Under the pieces are notes generated by a model. The model worked only from the letters and a program-made list of their open reading frames with translations, did not search any database and was not told the DNA's origin. Below are positions 1 through 12,159 of a DNA stretch of 64,000 nucleotides, piece by piece. This DNA comes from Rhinopomastus cyanomelas (Eukaryota; Chordata; Aves; Bucerotiformes; Rhinopomastidae), in the NCBI GenBank assembly GCA_013400115.1, contig VXBP01004616.1:1-64000 (forward strand), read 5' to 3'. Every line of letters starts with the position of its first letter. The stretch's first letter is position 1. Both the position numbers and the translations under genes were made by a program.

Positions 1-84
1 CCCATGGATGGGAACCTGTTCCCATTCCTCATCATTGGGGGAACCCTACCTTCTTCCTTAAGAAGCATTGCAGAATTGGCCAGG

Positions 85-379
85 AGGAGGTTGCTCTCTT
101 CTCTCAGGCAGCCAGCACCAGAACAAGAGGACACAGCCTCAAGCTGCGCCAGGGGAAATTTAGGCTTGAGGTGAGGAGAAAATTCTTCACTGAGAGAGTC
201 ATTGGCCACTGGAATGGCCTGCCCAGGGAGGTGGTGGAGTTGCCAACTCTGGAGCTGTTCAAGGCACGATTGGATGTGGCACTTGGTGCCACGGTCTAGC
301 CTTGAGCTCTGTGGTGACAGGTTGGACTTGATGATCTATGAGGTCTCTTCCAACCTTGATAATACTGTGATACTGTGAT
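85..379 (+). mobile_element. CR1 LINE 3' fragment, class D
   Basis: Decayed CR1 ORF2 C-terminus (ACTGGAATGGCCTGCCCAGG region) plus 3' UTR; ends in GATAATACTGTGATACTGTG, a tail variant with ATACTGTG units. 5'-truncated. Confidence 0.85.
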
Positions 380-380
380 T

Positions 381-420
381 ATTGAGGCTCGAAAAGACCT
401 TCAAGATCATCAAGTCCAGC
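381..420 (-). mobile_element. Tiny CR1 3'-end fragment, tail-to-tail with the preceding copy
   Basis: Reverse-oriented tail segment (GAAAAGACCTTCAAGATCAT) starting right after the plus-strand copy ends. Only about 40 bp are recognisable. Confidence 0.5.
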
Positions 421-515
421 ACAGTATTCTTCTTCCCAGGGGTGCCACAGCGCAGCAGGAGCACCACCACAACTGATGTTACTGCATGGTGCTCACAGCA
501 GCTACTTCGGTTTGT

Positions 516-900
516 GAGGAAAGTCTGATGAGGAGAGGCTGAGGGAGCTGGGGGCATTTAGCCTCGAGGAGACTCAGAGGGGACCTTCTCCCTCTCTACA
601 ACTCCCTGAAGGGAGGCTGTAGTCAGGTGGGGATCATGCTCTTCTCCCAGGGAATTGGCACCAGAACTAGAGGGCAGGGCCTGAAGCTGCCAGGGGAGGG
701 TTAGGTTGGATGTTAGGAGGCCCTTCCTCATGGAAAGGGTGATCAGATTCTGGAATGGACTACCCAGGGCAGTGGTGGAGTCCTCATCGCACAGACTGGC
801 TGTGGCCCTTAGTGTCTTGGTCTAGCCAATGTGGTGATGGGGTTGATGATCTTAGAGGTCTTTTTCAGCCTCAATCATTCTGTGATTCTGTGACTCAATG
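516..900 (+). mobile_element. CR1 LINE 3' fragment, class B
   Basis: Starts near the TCTGATGAGGAGAGGCTGAG region of ORF2 and runs to an ATTCTGTGATTCTGTG tail. The usual GGTCCTGGGCTGGGCTGGATGAG stretch is shortened to GGGTTGATGATCTT, a small internal deletion. Confidence 0.88.
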
Positions 901-901
901 A

Positions 902-1592
902 TTCTGCATTTCTCTTAGCCGTGAAACAATTTTATTCCCTCAAATTCCTTTTGCCAATTGTCTTGGATTCCAGACAATTCTCATGGACAGCCTCTGCCAA
1001 CAGCCTAACAACACCATTTATAATGGAACAGCATGCGGTGTATCTCAGAGCAGTTGCTATTTCCTAACTAACTCTCCATCCTACGACTTCACTGCCATCA
1101 CAATGCATGAGTTACTGATAACAACTCTTCACACAAAAAGCATACAGGCTCTTGGAGAAACCAGCAGTGCCTTTGCTGCTTTCCTTCCCTTCCATTTTAC
1201 AACTTTGAATGGAAAGGCACACACACTCTTCCTATCCTGAGCCCTTCAGTGATCAGCACAGCACTGTCCCCGAATGCAGAAGGAGCTGCTCTAGCGGGGC
1301 CTCCAGGCAATCAGACTTACAGCTTCCTTTGAAGACAAACTCATCATATTAAAAATGAAGTGAACTGCATGCAGCTGTGGCCCAAAACAAAAATGCTTTT
1401 ATGTTTACATTGTTAAGACATCAAATTCTGTCAGGAAGGAAACATACCATGGTGTTGTTTAAAATTCATCTGAGAAAAGGAATTCTGAAAACACTCATTT
1501 CTGAAACAGTTCATAGTGACTATTCTTAGGGGTGGGAGGGAATCAAGGATTTTGGAACTGGACACAAATCCTTCTGAGATGCTGGCTAGCAG
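902..1592. other. Intron 2 sequence, no feature seen
   Basis: AT-rich unique-looking DNA. The 85-codon frame at 983-1240 has no recognisable motif. Confidence 0.6.
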
Positions 1593-1690
1593 ATCACAGA
1601 ATCACAGAACTTTAGGGGTTGGAAGGGACCTCTAGAGATCACCTAGTCCAAACCCCCTGCCTCATCCTCCCTAGCAAAGCAGTGCCCTTA
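1593..1690 (-). mobile_element. CR1 LINE 3'-end fragment
   Basis: Begins with reverse tail units (ATCACAGAATCACAGAA) followed by GGGGTTGGAAGGGACCTCTA; about 100 bp of 3' UTR only. Confidence 0.8.
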
Positions 1691-2054
1691 AAAACCACAA
1701 AGACAACACAAACCCCAAACCAAACTAACAGAAAAGAAGAACCCAAACTGTCACAGCAGAGCACAAACTAAAATTATTAAGCACCCCTGTTGTTTCATTT
1801 ATGGCAACAGCTTTCTCAGAGAGGTAACTGCAGAATGTTGTATCTACTTCTTCTTGGCTGCACCCAGTGCCCTCCTCAAACACACACTTCCTCCAGTTTG
1901 CAGCTCTTTTTAGAAGAGCCATTAAAATTAAAAATCTTGTTCAGGCACTTGGTTGGGGAAGCAGGGGGGCAGGGTGTCAGTAAACTGCAAATGAAAGGTG
2001 TGAGGAATCACCCCTTTGTATTTTATGCACCATTCACCCAAATGCAATCCAGAT
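1691..2054. other. Intron 2 sequence, no feature seen
   Basis: Between a minus and a plus CR1 piece; an A/C-rich start (1691-1735), otherwise nothing notable. Confidence 0.6.
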
Positions 2055-2280
2055 CCAAGCATTCCACATCAACCTGAGAAGGAACTTCTTCACAGTGAGG
2101 GTGACGGAGCACTGGAACGAGCTGCCCAGGGGGATTATGGAGTCTCCCTCACTGGAGATATTCAAGACCCGACTGGATAAGTTCCTGTGTGACTTGGTTG
2201 AGGTGATCCTGCTGTTGCAGGCGGATTGGACTAGATGATCTTTCGAGGTCCCTTCCAATCCGTAGTGATTCTATGATTCC
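2055..2280 (+). mobile_element. CR1 LINE 3' fragment, class A
   Basis: Covers the end of ORF2 (CATCAACCTGAGAAGGAACT onward) and 3' UTR with CTAGATGATCTTTCGAGGTC and an ATTCTATGATTCC tail. Confidence 0.9.
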
Positions 2281-2694
2281 CCAACATTCACCTGCCATGA
2301 TCCCGCTCAAGATGACTTTCGCCACCCTGCCACAAGCCCAGGGCAGATTATTAAACAAAACTTTGTTCCTACCAGCTTTTCAGGACGACTTTGCTACTCT
2401 GATCACAGGAACAGCTGCTGGGTGCTACACAAACACGCTCCCACAGCCTTGGCTTCCATCAGAATGTCCAGTTATTTACGACAGACATGACTTGACTCAT
2501 TAAATGTCACACATTTTGGCCTCCCTCTATATGACTACAATCAAATAAAACCCTAACAACGTATGGCAATTTGCTATGTGCTGAATCCTCTCTTCATGCT
2601 GACATGTTTGCATGAGTTTTATGAGCATATGAAAAACACCAGCTTGCAGCCATAAAAGAGGTTACTGAGACTGTTATGGGTGCTAGGAGCTCCG
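2281..2694. other. Intron 2 sequence, no feature seen
   Basis: Unique-looking spacer between two plus-strand CR1 copies. A single frame at 2273-2503 lacks similarity to anything known to me. Confidence 0.6.
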
Positions 2695-3318
2695 AGTCAT
2701 GTGCATTATGTGGCACAGAAGGCCAGTGGTATCCTTGCCTGGGCCAGCAGTAGTGTGGCCAGCAGAACTAGGGACCTACTTCTCCCCCTGTACTGGGCAG
2801 TGGAGAGGCCCACCCTCAGGTACTGGGGGCAGTGCTAGGCCCCTCACTTCAAGAAAGAGATTGAGAGGGTGAAGCAGGTCCAGAGGAGCAATGAGGTTGG
2901 GGAAGGGAGCAGGGGGAAAGTCTGATGAGGAGAGGCTGAGGGAACTGGGGGTGCTTAGCCTGGAGGAGACCCAGGGGGTCTTGTCCCTCTCTACAACTCC
3001 CTGAAGGGAGGTTGTAGTCAGGTGGGGGTCAGGCTCTTCTCCCAGGCAACTAGCACCAGGATGAGAGGGCAGGGCCTGAAGTTGCCAGAGGAGGCTTAAG
3101 CTGGATGTTAGGAAGCCCTTCCTCCCAGAAAGGGTGATCAGATGCTGGAATGGACTCTCCGGGGCAGTCGTGGAGTCCCCATCCCTGGAGGTGTTGAAGG
3201 ACAGCCTGGCTATGGCTCTTAGTGCCCTGATCTGGCCAATCTGGTGATGTTAGGTCCTGAGCTGGGCTGGATGAGCTCAGAGGGCTTTTCCAGCCTCAGT
3301 AGCTCTGTGAATTCTGTG
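2695..3318 (+). mobile_element. CR1 LINE 3' fragment, class B
   Basis: About 620 bp, from the ORF2 segment for KASGILAW-like sequence through to a TCTGTGAATTCTGTG tail. Frames are broken, so it is a dead copy. Confidence 0.9.
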
Positions 3319-3764
3319 CCTGCGGAGACCTGCACTAGCTGCTCATGAGGCAGAACTGCTTCATCTCAAGTGAGGTCCTTTTAGCCAGAAGGGCTGACAA
3401 AGGCATGGATCTCAGGGAGCACTCAGAGAATAGGAGCTGACATTCACCGAGGCTTGATTTGCTTTGTCCATTAGTGGTTTTTTCTTACATAAATGTAAAG
3501 CAGGGCCAAAACCTCTCTGCCCCCAAACTGCCCATTTGATGTGAATGTGAACAAAGGCTTTGGTATTTAAAGCAAAACCTAGCTAATATATTGAGAATAT
3601 CAGCAACAAGAACGTCCTGGAGCACCAAACTGTAAGACTGTAAGGGCTCCCAGCTGAGTTGGCTGTGAGAACCCATGAGCAGCTGGGTTTTCTGTCATCT
3701 GGAACATTTAACAACACATCTGTGAGCTTCTTCTGACCTTTCCTCAGCAATAAGGTTCAACGGG
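3319..3764. other. Intron 2 sequence, no feature seen
   Basis: Nothing beyond ordinary AT-rich sequence was recognised. Confidence 0.6.
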
Positions 3765-3865
3765 GCTTTGAGCAACCAGGTCTAGTGGGAGATGTCCCTG
3801 CCTGTAGCAGGGGCTTGGAAGCAGATTATCTTTAAGGGACCTTCCCACCCAAACCATTCTACAGT
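3765..3865 (+). mobile_element. Old CR1 3'-end fragment, class D
   Basis: Recognisable by TCTAGTGGGAGATGTCCCTG, then ATCTTTAAGGGACCTTCCCA and CCATTCTACAGT. Only 3' UTR remains and divergence is high. Confidence 0.65.
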
Positions 3866-4626
3866 CAGGCTGAACTCAATCACAGGTTCCCCCAGAAAGC
3901 TGTTCTTAGCTTTCTGATAGGTGATCTTCATATACTCAGAGAAGAGGCGTTAGTGGTGGCCTCAGCAGTTTGGAGCAGGCCATGCCACTCATGCTGCTGT
4001 TACCTCATGCTCACTGTTTACTTCCCAAGCTGCTACCAGATCTAAGATTATGTAGAGTGAGCTACCTCTGCTTTCAGGTTACTGGTCACAAAGCTAAAGA
4101 ACAAATCCAAGCCCAAAGCATTTTGTAGCTCCTTGATGAAACTCCAGCACAAAACAAGTATCATGTCCTGCATGTCCACCCAAATCACAATGTTCTGTTT
4201 TGGTTTTCACTTAGAAAAACCCCAACACATCCCATTCAAAATTTCTGTGTTTACACTCATTTCTGATGCTTGAAGAAACCCAAGAGCTGATCCATCCAGT
4301 TTCCAGAAAGAATGTTTGCTTCTTATCAGCAGGTAAAGATAATGAAAAGATGTTGGTTAACGGGGTTCACTACAACACACTGATTTTTTGAAAACGTCGT
4401 GGATTTGGAGTTCTATGAGAACACTCCTTTGAAAGGTTGTGAATCAGATTATCATTGCTCAATTTGAAGTGTAATCTATTGGGAGATTGAGGGAAGAAAA
4501 ATAGAGGTTTAAAGCTTGAAGTGTATTAAAGTTGAGAGGAAATGAGTATGTGTCATACAAACCAACTCATTTTTTTCCAGGGCAGTTCAAAAAACATTCA
4601 GTATTTGAGGACTACACTGACATGTG
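3866..4626. other. Intron 2 sequence, no feature seen
   Basis: 760 bp without repeat tails, splice-bounded open frames or motifs that I can name. Confidence 0.6.
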
Positions 4627-5340
4627 CTCCTCAGAGTCAGAGAGTATTTCCAGTTGGAAAGGACCTCTCAGATCATCCAGTCCAACCACACACAAACAAC
4701 AACAAACCCCAAATCCTGATCAGACACCAGCACCAAACACACTCAAGCAGATGCAACATAAAAGAAACCCCTTACAGTCTCTGCCACCAGAGCTGGTCCT
4801 GAAGCGCCATGGCTACACATTTCTTAAACACCTCCAGGGATGGTGACTCAAACTCCTCCCTGAGCAGCCTGTGCCAGTGCCTGGCTACTCTGTCAGTAAA
4901 GAGTTTCTTCCTAATATCCAATATAAACCTCCTCTGCTGCAACTTCAGAACATTTCCTCTGGCCCTGTCATTATTCACTTGGGAGAAGAGGCCAACATCC
5001 ACCCAGCCCCCTCTTCTCCAAACGAAACCTGCCCAGTTCTCTCAGCCTCTTCTCATTGCTTGCTCTCCAGAGCCCTCATAAGCTTGGTAGCTCTGCTCTG
5101 GACACATTTCAGCACCTCCATGCCTTTCTGATAGTGAGAGGCCAGAACTGAACCCAAGTATTTGATGTGAGGCCTCGCCAGTGCCCAGTACAAGAGCACA
5201 GTAACTTCTTTACTCCTGCTGGCCATGCTACTCCTGCTACCAGCCAGAATCCTGCTGGCCTTCTTGACCACCAGGGCACACTGCTGGTTCATATTAAGCT
5301 GGCTGTCCACTGGCATCCCAGGTCTCCAACCACTCTTCCC
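4627..5340 (-). mobile_element. CR1 LINE 3' fragment, older family
   Basis: Minus-strand reading gives CR1 ORF2 C-terminal motifs such as LALARPHIKYLGSVLASHYQK and FSQVNNDRARGNVLKLQQRRF, with several frameshifts. The 3' end is at about 4627 (CAGAGTCAGAGAGTATTTCC). Diverged from class A-C copies. Confidence 0.85.
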
Positions 5341-5854
5341 CAAGCCTGTAGTGATGACTATTATACTACTTCATGCTCATGACTTTACAAGTCAGAGTTC
5401 AAGCTCTAGAAACAGGCACCATGAACTGAAACCAACTTATATGTTTTAAAACCGATTCTGGCCATCCAGAAAAACAAACTGCTTTCCAACCTGATCCTAC
5501 CACTCCCACAAGTTTTCACAAGGGAGAATCTTTTCAGTTTTGAAGGGAAGACAGAAGATACAAACCACACAGCTCAAACAGCTTGCAGAAGGAATCACAA
5601 CACCACTGCAGAACTCAGATTGAAATGCTGTGGATTTGTAAGCTATTCTGCTTACTGCCTACACTGGTCCTAACACTAAAGAGAACACTTGCAGGAGGAG
5701 CAGCAAGAGACTGATCTCCATGGGCAGATAAACTAATTGCTGGAGAGAATTGGAGAGGCGTCGGGACCTGCTTCTTGTACTTTGAAGATGTTTCTTCTCT
5801 GTTTCTTCTACTGCTTCTCCACAACAGCAATAAGCGCAGTGCCAACACTGTTCC
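5341..5854. other. Intron 2 sequence, no feature seen
   Basis: The minus frames at 5615-5946 run into the adjoining CR1 tail and are not coding. Confidence 0.6.
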
Positions 5855-5921
5855 TTGCAGGGTTGGACTAGATGATCTACAGAGGTCCCTTCCAACCCCA
5901 GCCATTCTATGATTTTATGAT
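5855..5921 (+). mobile_element. CR1 3'-end fragment
   Basis: GGTTGGACTAGATGATCTACAGAGGTCCC, then an ATTCTATGATTTTATGATG tail; about 67 bp of 3' UTR. Confidence 0.75.
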
Positions 5922-5967
5922 GGGCATCTCCAGTGATCCATCCCAAGAGTTTAGGAACTTGAAGCCA

Positions 5968-6053
5968 TGGGCTAGTGGTTAGGGAGATGTTAGGATTAAG
6001 GCTGCACTTGATTCTTGAGGTCCTTTTCAGCTATAATGATTCTATGATTCTAA
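5968..6053 (+). mobile_element. CR1 3'-end fragment, class D
   Basis: GGGCTAGTGGTTAGGGAGATG, then TTGAGGTCCTTTTCAGCTAT and ATTCTATGATTCT. Same tail family as the copy at 32.46-32.86 kb. Confidence 0.7.
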
Positions 6054-8360
6054 GACTGCTATGGACTTAACATGTGGATGTAAAGCAGTTCATGGAGCTT
6101 TTGCCCTTCAAGAAAAGGCTTTGGCCATCCTACACACATAACCACACCTCCCTTCCTCATAAATTGGTGGACAATGAGCTAATGCTTACTGGAGAGCCAG
6201 AAGATCTGGCAAAGCTTTCCCCAGGAGAGTCTAAATATATTCACAGCAAACAGGGAGCATTTGTATGCTTCTCACTCAAGAGTCCAAGTCCTGTTATATA
6301 TCTAACCACTGCAGACACATGGACGGTGCGCATGCCACACAGATCCGCAACACACACTTGAGTTAAATAACTCGTTTCCATCTGCTGCACCATTTGAAAT
6401 GCTCTTCCTTTCTGTCTACTCCATTATGACAGCAGGCAGTGATCACTTTGAATCATAACCATCTTTCATTTTCTGAAGCATTTTTGTAGAATCATTGGCC
6501 AGAGTTAAAATATGAGAAGCCCCATTTCTTTCCTAAGCTATTCATTTATGAAATACAAGGAAATTTAGCAGCTACTTACTTATGATCAGCCAAAATACTC
6601 TACTAACATGCATATTCAAATTAACACCTAGGAACATTTAATAATCCACCCCATAAATTCATAAGTGTTTCTGTAATTTCCTTCAAAGTAGCAAGAGTTG
6701 CACAAGCTGTCAAGATCCTCTGCTTTGGAACAAACTGACATGTTAAAAAAAAAGTGGTTTTAATGTGAATTTGACCAGACGTGGTAGTTCTGGGAGTATC
6801 CATGTAGCTGTGGTTACCATCTCCAGAAATTATCTAGCTCACATCTCTCCTCAAAGCTTTAAACAATTGGCCAAGAGAAGAACAAGCTCCTTTTGGTATG
6901 AGGAAAACATAAGTCACATCCATCACAAAACAGCAGCATTTCACAGCTGAGGGTGTGGCATAGCACAGAGCTGAACGCCAGTGCAGCAGCTGAAGGCCAC
7001 TCTACGCCTCAGCGCTGAGCATCTGCAGCAGCTTCTCTAGTGCTCCCACAATCTGAGGCGATTTCTTCTTTTATTGGAACACCCCAGTAAAGAGGAAATA
7101 CAAAGGTGGAAGTGTATAATTCAATGGATGATTGTTCAGCACATCCTTTCCTAAGTGATTTCAGAAGTTGACTTCTTTCTGGGCCGCTGTGGTGAGAGGC
7201 AGTAAATCAAAACTAGGCTCTGGCAGTGCGATGAAAGATGAGCTGAGTCCGCTGGGGTGGTGCCATTTATAGGCCTGCAGGGATTTACTACAGAGGATGA
7301 GACAGAAGAGGCAAAATGGCAAACATACCTTGAACTACCAAACTGGACAATATTCACTGGGAGGTCAAGGCCAAGAGTAAGGTCATCCAAGGAGAAAGGG
7401 GGTGCGATCATCAAAGCTGCAGCTGCACAAGCAGCCTGTAGTGCTGGAGGGTTTTCAGCTGGCTCTGTGTATGTAGAGCTTAGTGCTGGCTGACACAGTC
7501 CAGTTCACCCAAAGCAACAGTCCTAACACTTTCCTAGAGCACTGGTTTCCAGCAAGTGCTGCTACTGTGAGTATTTGGGACCAGTGGACTAGACATTTCC
7601 ATACCTCTTGCCCCATTTACTCAAGGTTCATGAGGCAGTGCCATTCTCAGCCACTCTTTGTGTCCCACCACCGTCAGGTCATCACTTGGAGACTTCAGAT
7701 CACTTAATGCAGAGGAAGAAACAGAGCGGCTAGGAAAACCTGGCTTCAGCAGCCAGGGAAGTAACTTGAAGATGCGTATAAAGTACCCATCAACATTACC
7801 AGGGAAGCTCCTGCGGACTTGCAAGAAAGTGGGACTAGAACAGAGAGGCCTCCTCAGTATAATGGAAGAGCAAACTACAGAACTGCAAAACAAACTCCCA
7901 ACTCCACTCAAAAAACCAAAAACACCCCCCACCCAGTTTTAACCTTGGTATCACCTAGTTTTACTCTGGGCATCATTTCTACCTACCTTATAGTCCAAAG
8001 AGTCTTGCCTGCTGGACCTTTTTGGTCATATCCGACAATAATTCACAGACCAGTGCCCACAACTAAGCCAGTGCCTTATTTGCAGGGAATGAGAAGAGTA
8101 TTTTTCTTTATAAGCTATGCATAATCACTGCTTACCAAGCTGGGTTAATTGGTACAAAGGAGCTTTCTGGTGCCCAGCAGAATCATAAGGCAGCCAAAAG
8201 TGATGGAAACGGTACAGCAGAAGCCTGACTGTGAATGAGAAGTCACACTGCTGCATGTTCATCCTTAAGCAAGTCCTGACCTTTCACAGGGGTTTCATGT
8301 CATGACCTCTGACTCTTTTTACATGCAACATAGGACGGCCACATAACAACCCTCTCCATG
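6054..8360. other. 2.3-kb intron 2 stretch without recognisable repeats
   Basis: Contains short A-runs (6745, 7915) and overlapping frames on both strands at 7151-7493, 7621-7942 and 7819-8124. None has a splice-bounded, family-like peptide. One of the longer CR1-free parts of the intron. Confidence 0.55.
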
Positions 8361-8651
8361 ATCATAGGATCATAGGATCATAGGATGTGAGGGGTTGGAA
8401 GGGACCCAAGAGATCATCGAGTCCACCCCCCCTGCCGCAGCAGGACAAAACTATCTAACACAGATCACAGAGGAACGCATCCAGGCGGCCTTGAAAGTCC
8501 CCAGAGAAGGAGACTCCACGACCTCCCTGGGGAGTCTGTTCCNACCAAACTGGTAGAGTTTGTTATTCTTCCCCAGATGCAGGACTCTGCACTTGTCCCT
8601 GTTGAACTTTATCTGGTTACTCTGTGCCCAGCCCTCCAGTCTGTCCAGGAT
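8361..8651 (-). mobile_element. CR1 LINE, class C, interrupted by a one-base gap
   Basis: Tail units ATCATAGGATCATAGG at the left, then sequence nearly identical to the class C copy at 12.16-13.37 kb. At 8543 an N joins ORF2-end sequence to sequence that in the intact copy lies about 540 bp farther on, so a block of ORF2 is missing at the gap. Confidence 0.9.
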
Positions 8652-8654
8652 GAT

Positions 8655-9440
8655 GACAGAAGACTGTTTGGAAAGGTTTAACAAGGCCAAGGGCAGAGTC
8701 CTACACTTTGGCCACAATAACCCCCTGCAGCCACAGACTGGGAGATCGGTGGCTGGAGAGCAGCCTGGCAGAGAGGGCCCTGGGGTTGACAACTGGCTGA
8801 GGAGCCAGCAGGGTGCCCAGGTGGCCCAGAAGGCCAGTGGCATCCTGGCCTGGATCAGCAATAGTGTGACCGGCAGGACTAGGGACCTAATTCTTCCCCT
8901 GTACTGGACACCGAGGAGGCCTCCCCTTCAGTACTGGGGGCACTGTTGGGCCCCTTACTTCAAGAAAGAGATTGAGGGGTTGGAGCAGGTCCAGAGGAGC
9001 AATGAGGCTGGGGAAGGGACTGGAGGGAGAGGCTGATGGGGAGAGTCTGAGGGAACTGGGGCTATTTAGCCTGTAGAGAAAGAGATTCAGGGGGGACCTC
9101 TTCTTCTCTCCAACCCCTTGAAGGGAAGTTGTAGTCTAGTGGGGGCTGGGCTCTTCTCCCAGGCAACTAGCACCAGGACGAGAGGGCAGGGCCTGCAGCT
9201 GTACCAGAGGAGGCTTAGGCTGAATGTTAGGAAGCCCTCCCTCAATGAAAGTGGGATCAGAGCCTGGAATGGACTGCCCAGGGCAGTGGTGGATTCCCCA
9301 TCGCTGGACGTGTTGAATAACAGCCTGGCTGTGGCCCTTAGTGCCCTGGTCTGGCCGGTGTAGCAATGTTACATCCTGGGCCCGGCTGGATGGGCTCAAA
9401 GGGCTTTTCCAGCCTCTATGGTTCTGTAACTGTGATTCTG
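8655..9440 (+). mobile_element. CR1 LINE 3' fragment, class B
   Basis: Begins in ORF2 (FNKAKGRVLHFGHNN-like reading) and runs to a GTTCTGTAACTGTGATTCTG tail. It abuts the minus-strand class C copy 5'-end to 5'-end. The frame is open 8560-9036 only because of the chance join. Confidence 0.9.
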
Positions 9441-9551
9441 GGAAATCATGAGACAGTTCTCTTGAGCTTTCAGCTCAATGCAGTGTGGCCATCTGTTTTA
9501 CTGCCATGCAGATCCAGTGAAAGACAATCCATCTCATCTTTCTCTCCCTCT

Positions 9552-9573
9552 TCTCTCTCTCTCTCTCTCTCTC
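9552..9573. repeat. (TC)n microsatellite
   Basis: Eleven TC units after an imperfect CT-rich lead (9535-9551). Likely length-variable. Confidence 0.9.
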
Positions 9574-9599
9574 AGAAGGGTAGGTTTGCAGTGTCTGTC

Positions 9600-9840
9600 A
9601 ATCATAGCAGCGCAACTGTTTTGCATCGGGAGAGGAATAAAGTCAGGCAAGCAGAGAGGCCCTGGTGAGGCAGAGACCAGGCCTTAACAGCAGTACGCAG
9701 GTTTTCTTCTACTACCTTGTCTTTTAACTCTTTCTTTACTCTGTTAATAAAACTTGTTATTCTTTCTTTACCATGACATTGTCCCTGGCTTTCTGTATGT
9801 TTCAACTACCTTGAGAGATCCAAACTGGCACAAAATAATC
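9600..9840 (+). other. Possible solo LTR fragment (R/U5-like)
   Basis: CTGTTAATAAAACTTGTTAT followed by a T/C-rich stretch resembles the polyadenylation-signal region of avian endogenous retrovirus LTRs, and the part after it could be U5. No second LTR, primer-binding site or gag/pol frame was found, and the LTR ends are not defined. Could equally be unique sequence with a chance AATAAA. Confidence 0.25.
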
Positions 9841-10954
9841 TAAACCAGGACAAGGAGGCAGGTGTCACTAAGGGAGACAGGCCTAGTTTGAAACTGTTTC
9901 CTAACCTCAGACGTTTTGCACAGGTTGTTGCAGCTTTAAACAGTGGTTCCAAGCCTGCTGTGAGCAAGCTGTACAGTGAAATGCTAACCTGCTGCAAATC
10001 CACTGCTTTTTCATGTTCCATGAGACCTACATTCTGAAGCAGAGAACAATCTCATTAATTATCAGCAACAGCATGAGACTGCAAGCCTATGTGTGATGGT
10101 GATACAGAAATAGGATTCTTCTCACATCCTCTCTTGACAGAGAAGAGCTAAATGCCTCATACCAAAGTGAGACTAGCACGCCTTTGGTTCTACTCAAGTG
10201 GTCCTGAAGTCATCAGAAGAGCCTCAAGAAAGAGACACCTGAATAACCACTTGGTGTGGTGAGGCTTGGTGAGCAGGGTGCTACGTGCACAGAATCGCTT
10301 CACCGACCCCAGCAAGATTTTATTGCACCTCCTGGATCCTAAAGCCACCTGCATGGATTTCAGCTCATGGGTAGGTGTTGTGATGAACAGACACAGACTG
10401 AACTACATTCTCCAGGTACTGAATCCCAGCTGAGGGTTGAAATATCAAGAGGCTCACTGTGGCAGGAGGTTCCCCTTCAGAGGTGCATTATATACCTCTA
10501 CTAGGGGTATTCAGATGGTTTAGTTTGACTTTAACCATGGCAATTCTATGCTTCTCTACTGACACCTACTAAAATTTCTCCTAGCAGGAAAATATCTGCA
10601 AATCGATAGCTTCAAACAACAGCCCTTTCTCCCATTCCTCTTTGTTAGTAAACAGAAAATGAGAAGACTCCTAGAACTTCCACAGCTACAACTCAGAAGC
10701 TCTTTTATTCACAACCACCACCTAGACCAGAGAGTCTTGCTGTATTCTTGTTGTGCTTGTGGTCTCATCAGCATAAATACAGATTAGTGCAGAACCACAG
10801 ATGTTTTAAAAAGACTTTTGATTATATTACCTCCATTACAGCTCCTCCGTATCAGAAATGTAGTGAACAAACATAAGCTTTCCTCTGAAAACATTCTGGC
10901 ATTCACCAAAATCACCAAGGTACTGCACCTCGTTCATACCATGGCTTATCAGCA
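9841..10954. other. Intron 2 sequence, no feature seen
   Basis: Unique-looking; the minus frame at 9806-10021 is short and unrecognised. Confidence 0.6.
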
Positions 10955-11500
10955 GTGAGACCCAGCTCCCTCAGCCTTTCCTCATGAGGGAGACACTCCA
11001 CCCCCTTCATTGTCTTGGTGGCTCTGTGCTGGAATCTCTCAAGAAGTTCTGTATCCTTGTGGAACTAAGGGGCCCAGAACTGGACACAATACCCCAGACG
11101 TGGTCTCCCCAGGGCAGAGTAGATGGGGAGGAGAACCTCTCTTGATCTACAAACCACCCTCTCTTCTGATCCACTCCAAGATGCCACTGGCCTTCTTGGC
11201 CACAAGGGCACAGTGCTGGCTCATGGCCATCCTACTGGCCCCCAGGAGCCTTAGGTCCCTTTCTCCTATGATGCTCTCTAATAAGTCAGTCCCCCAACCT
11301 ACATTGATACCTGGGGTTGTTCTTGCCCAGATGCCAGACTCTACACTTGCCCTTGTTATACTTCATTAAATTTCTCCCAGCCCAGCTCTCCAGCCTGTCC
11401 AGGTCCCGCTGAATGGCAGCACAGCCTGCTGTTTTGTTGGTGACTCCACCCAGCTTTATGTCATCAGCAAACAATCCATTAACCCATTCTTTGTATCCCC
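10955..11500 (-). mobile_element. CR1 LINE internal fragment, class A-like
   Basis: Minus-strand ORF2 pieces including FADDIKLGGVTNKTAGCAAIQ (RT motif with both Asp kept) and HLGKNNPRYQ. Both the 3' UTR tail and the 5' half are missing, so it is truncated at both ends. Confidence 0.85.
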
Positions 11501-12159
11501 ATCCTCTCATTCAAAAGCTTCTAGTCCTGAATTCTTGTTGCTTCCTGAAAGGTCTAAAGTGCCTGAAGTGTGATGCGCAAAAGCATCTTCATCACCTTTC
11601 TTTCCTTATTAATTGTTACTGCAAACAACAAGTGAAGTTGCTGGCAGCTCTTTTGATTACAAAAGTGGAATTTGACAGGTGAGACAGTGTGTGCTGCATA
11701 TCGAATACGGTGAGGTTCATATCAGTGATTTAATGAAATCTCTTTGGTTTTGTAGGTATTGTTAACCAGCCTGCTCGCTGTAAACATCTTAGAATTTTCA
11801 CATTAAAAGTTTCTGGTACATGATTGAATTTAATTGGTATTGAATTTAATCAACAAAGGGCAACCTTCAGAACTCATTCCTTAGCCTCTTCGCTCACAGA
11901 CTTGTTCCATCCTCAGAGATGCATTAGCATTCTTAATCCAAATCCCTCCCTCAATGTAGCACTTATTCAAACTATCCAAAGAATTCTCCTTTCTCGCTTT
12001 TCACAACATTGACTAAATCTGCTAACACCTCGCTTGTATACACTAACAAATTTCAATAATCCTGCAAAACACTGTGTGAAGTTTGGGGAAAGAGGAAAAC
12101 AGGTGGGGGAAATCCGGAACAACAAAAGAACTGCAACACTATTCAAATCTTTTCTTGGG
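11501..12159. other. Intron 2 sequence, no feature seen
   Basis: AT-rich; the plus frame at 12034-12489 is mostly the antisense of the class C CR1 and has no independent meaning. Confidence 0.6.

Noticed and set aside
7151..7493. Overlapping 87- and 78-codon frames on opposite strands as an exon
   Set aside because: No recognisable domain, no convincing splice pair, and two strands cannot both be coding; left as unassigned intron DNA.
8560..9036. 158-codon plus frame as a gene
   Set aside because: It starts in antisense of one CR1 and runs into the sense ORF2 of another, a product of their back-to-back junction.
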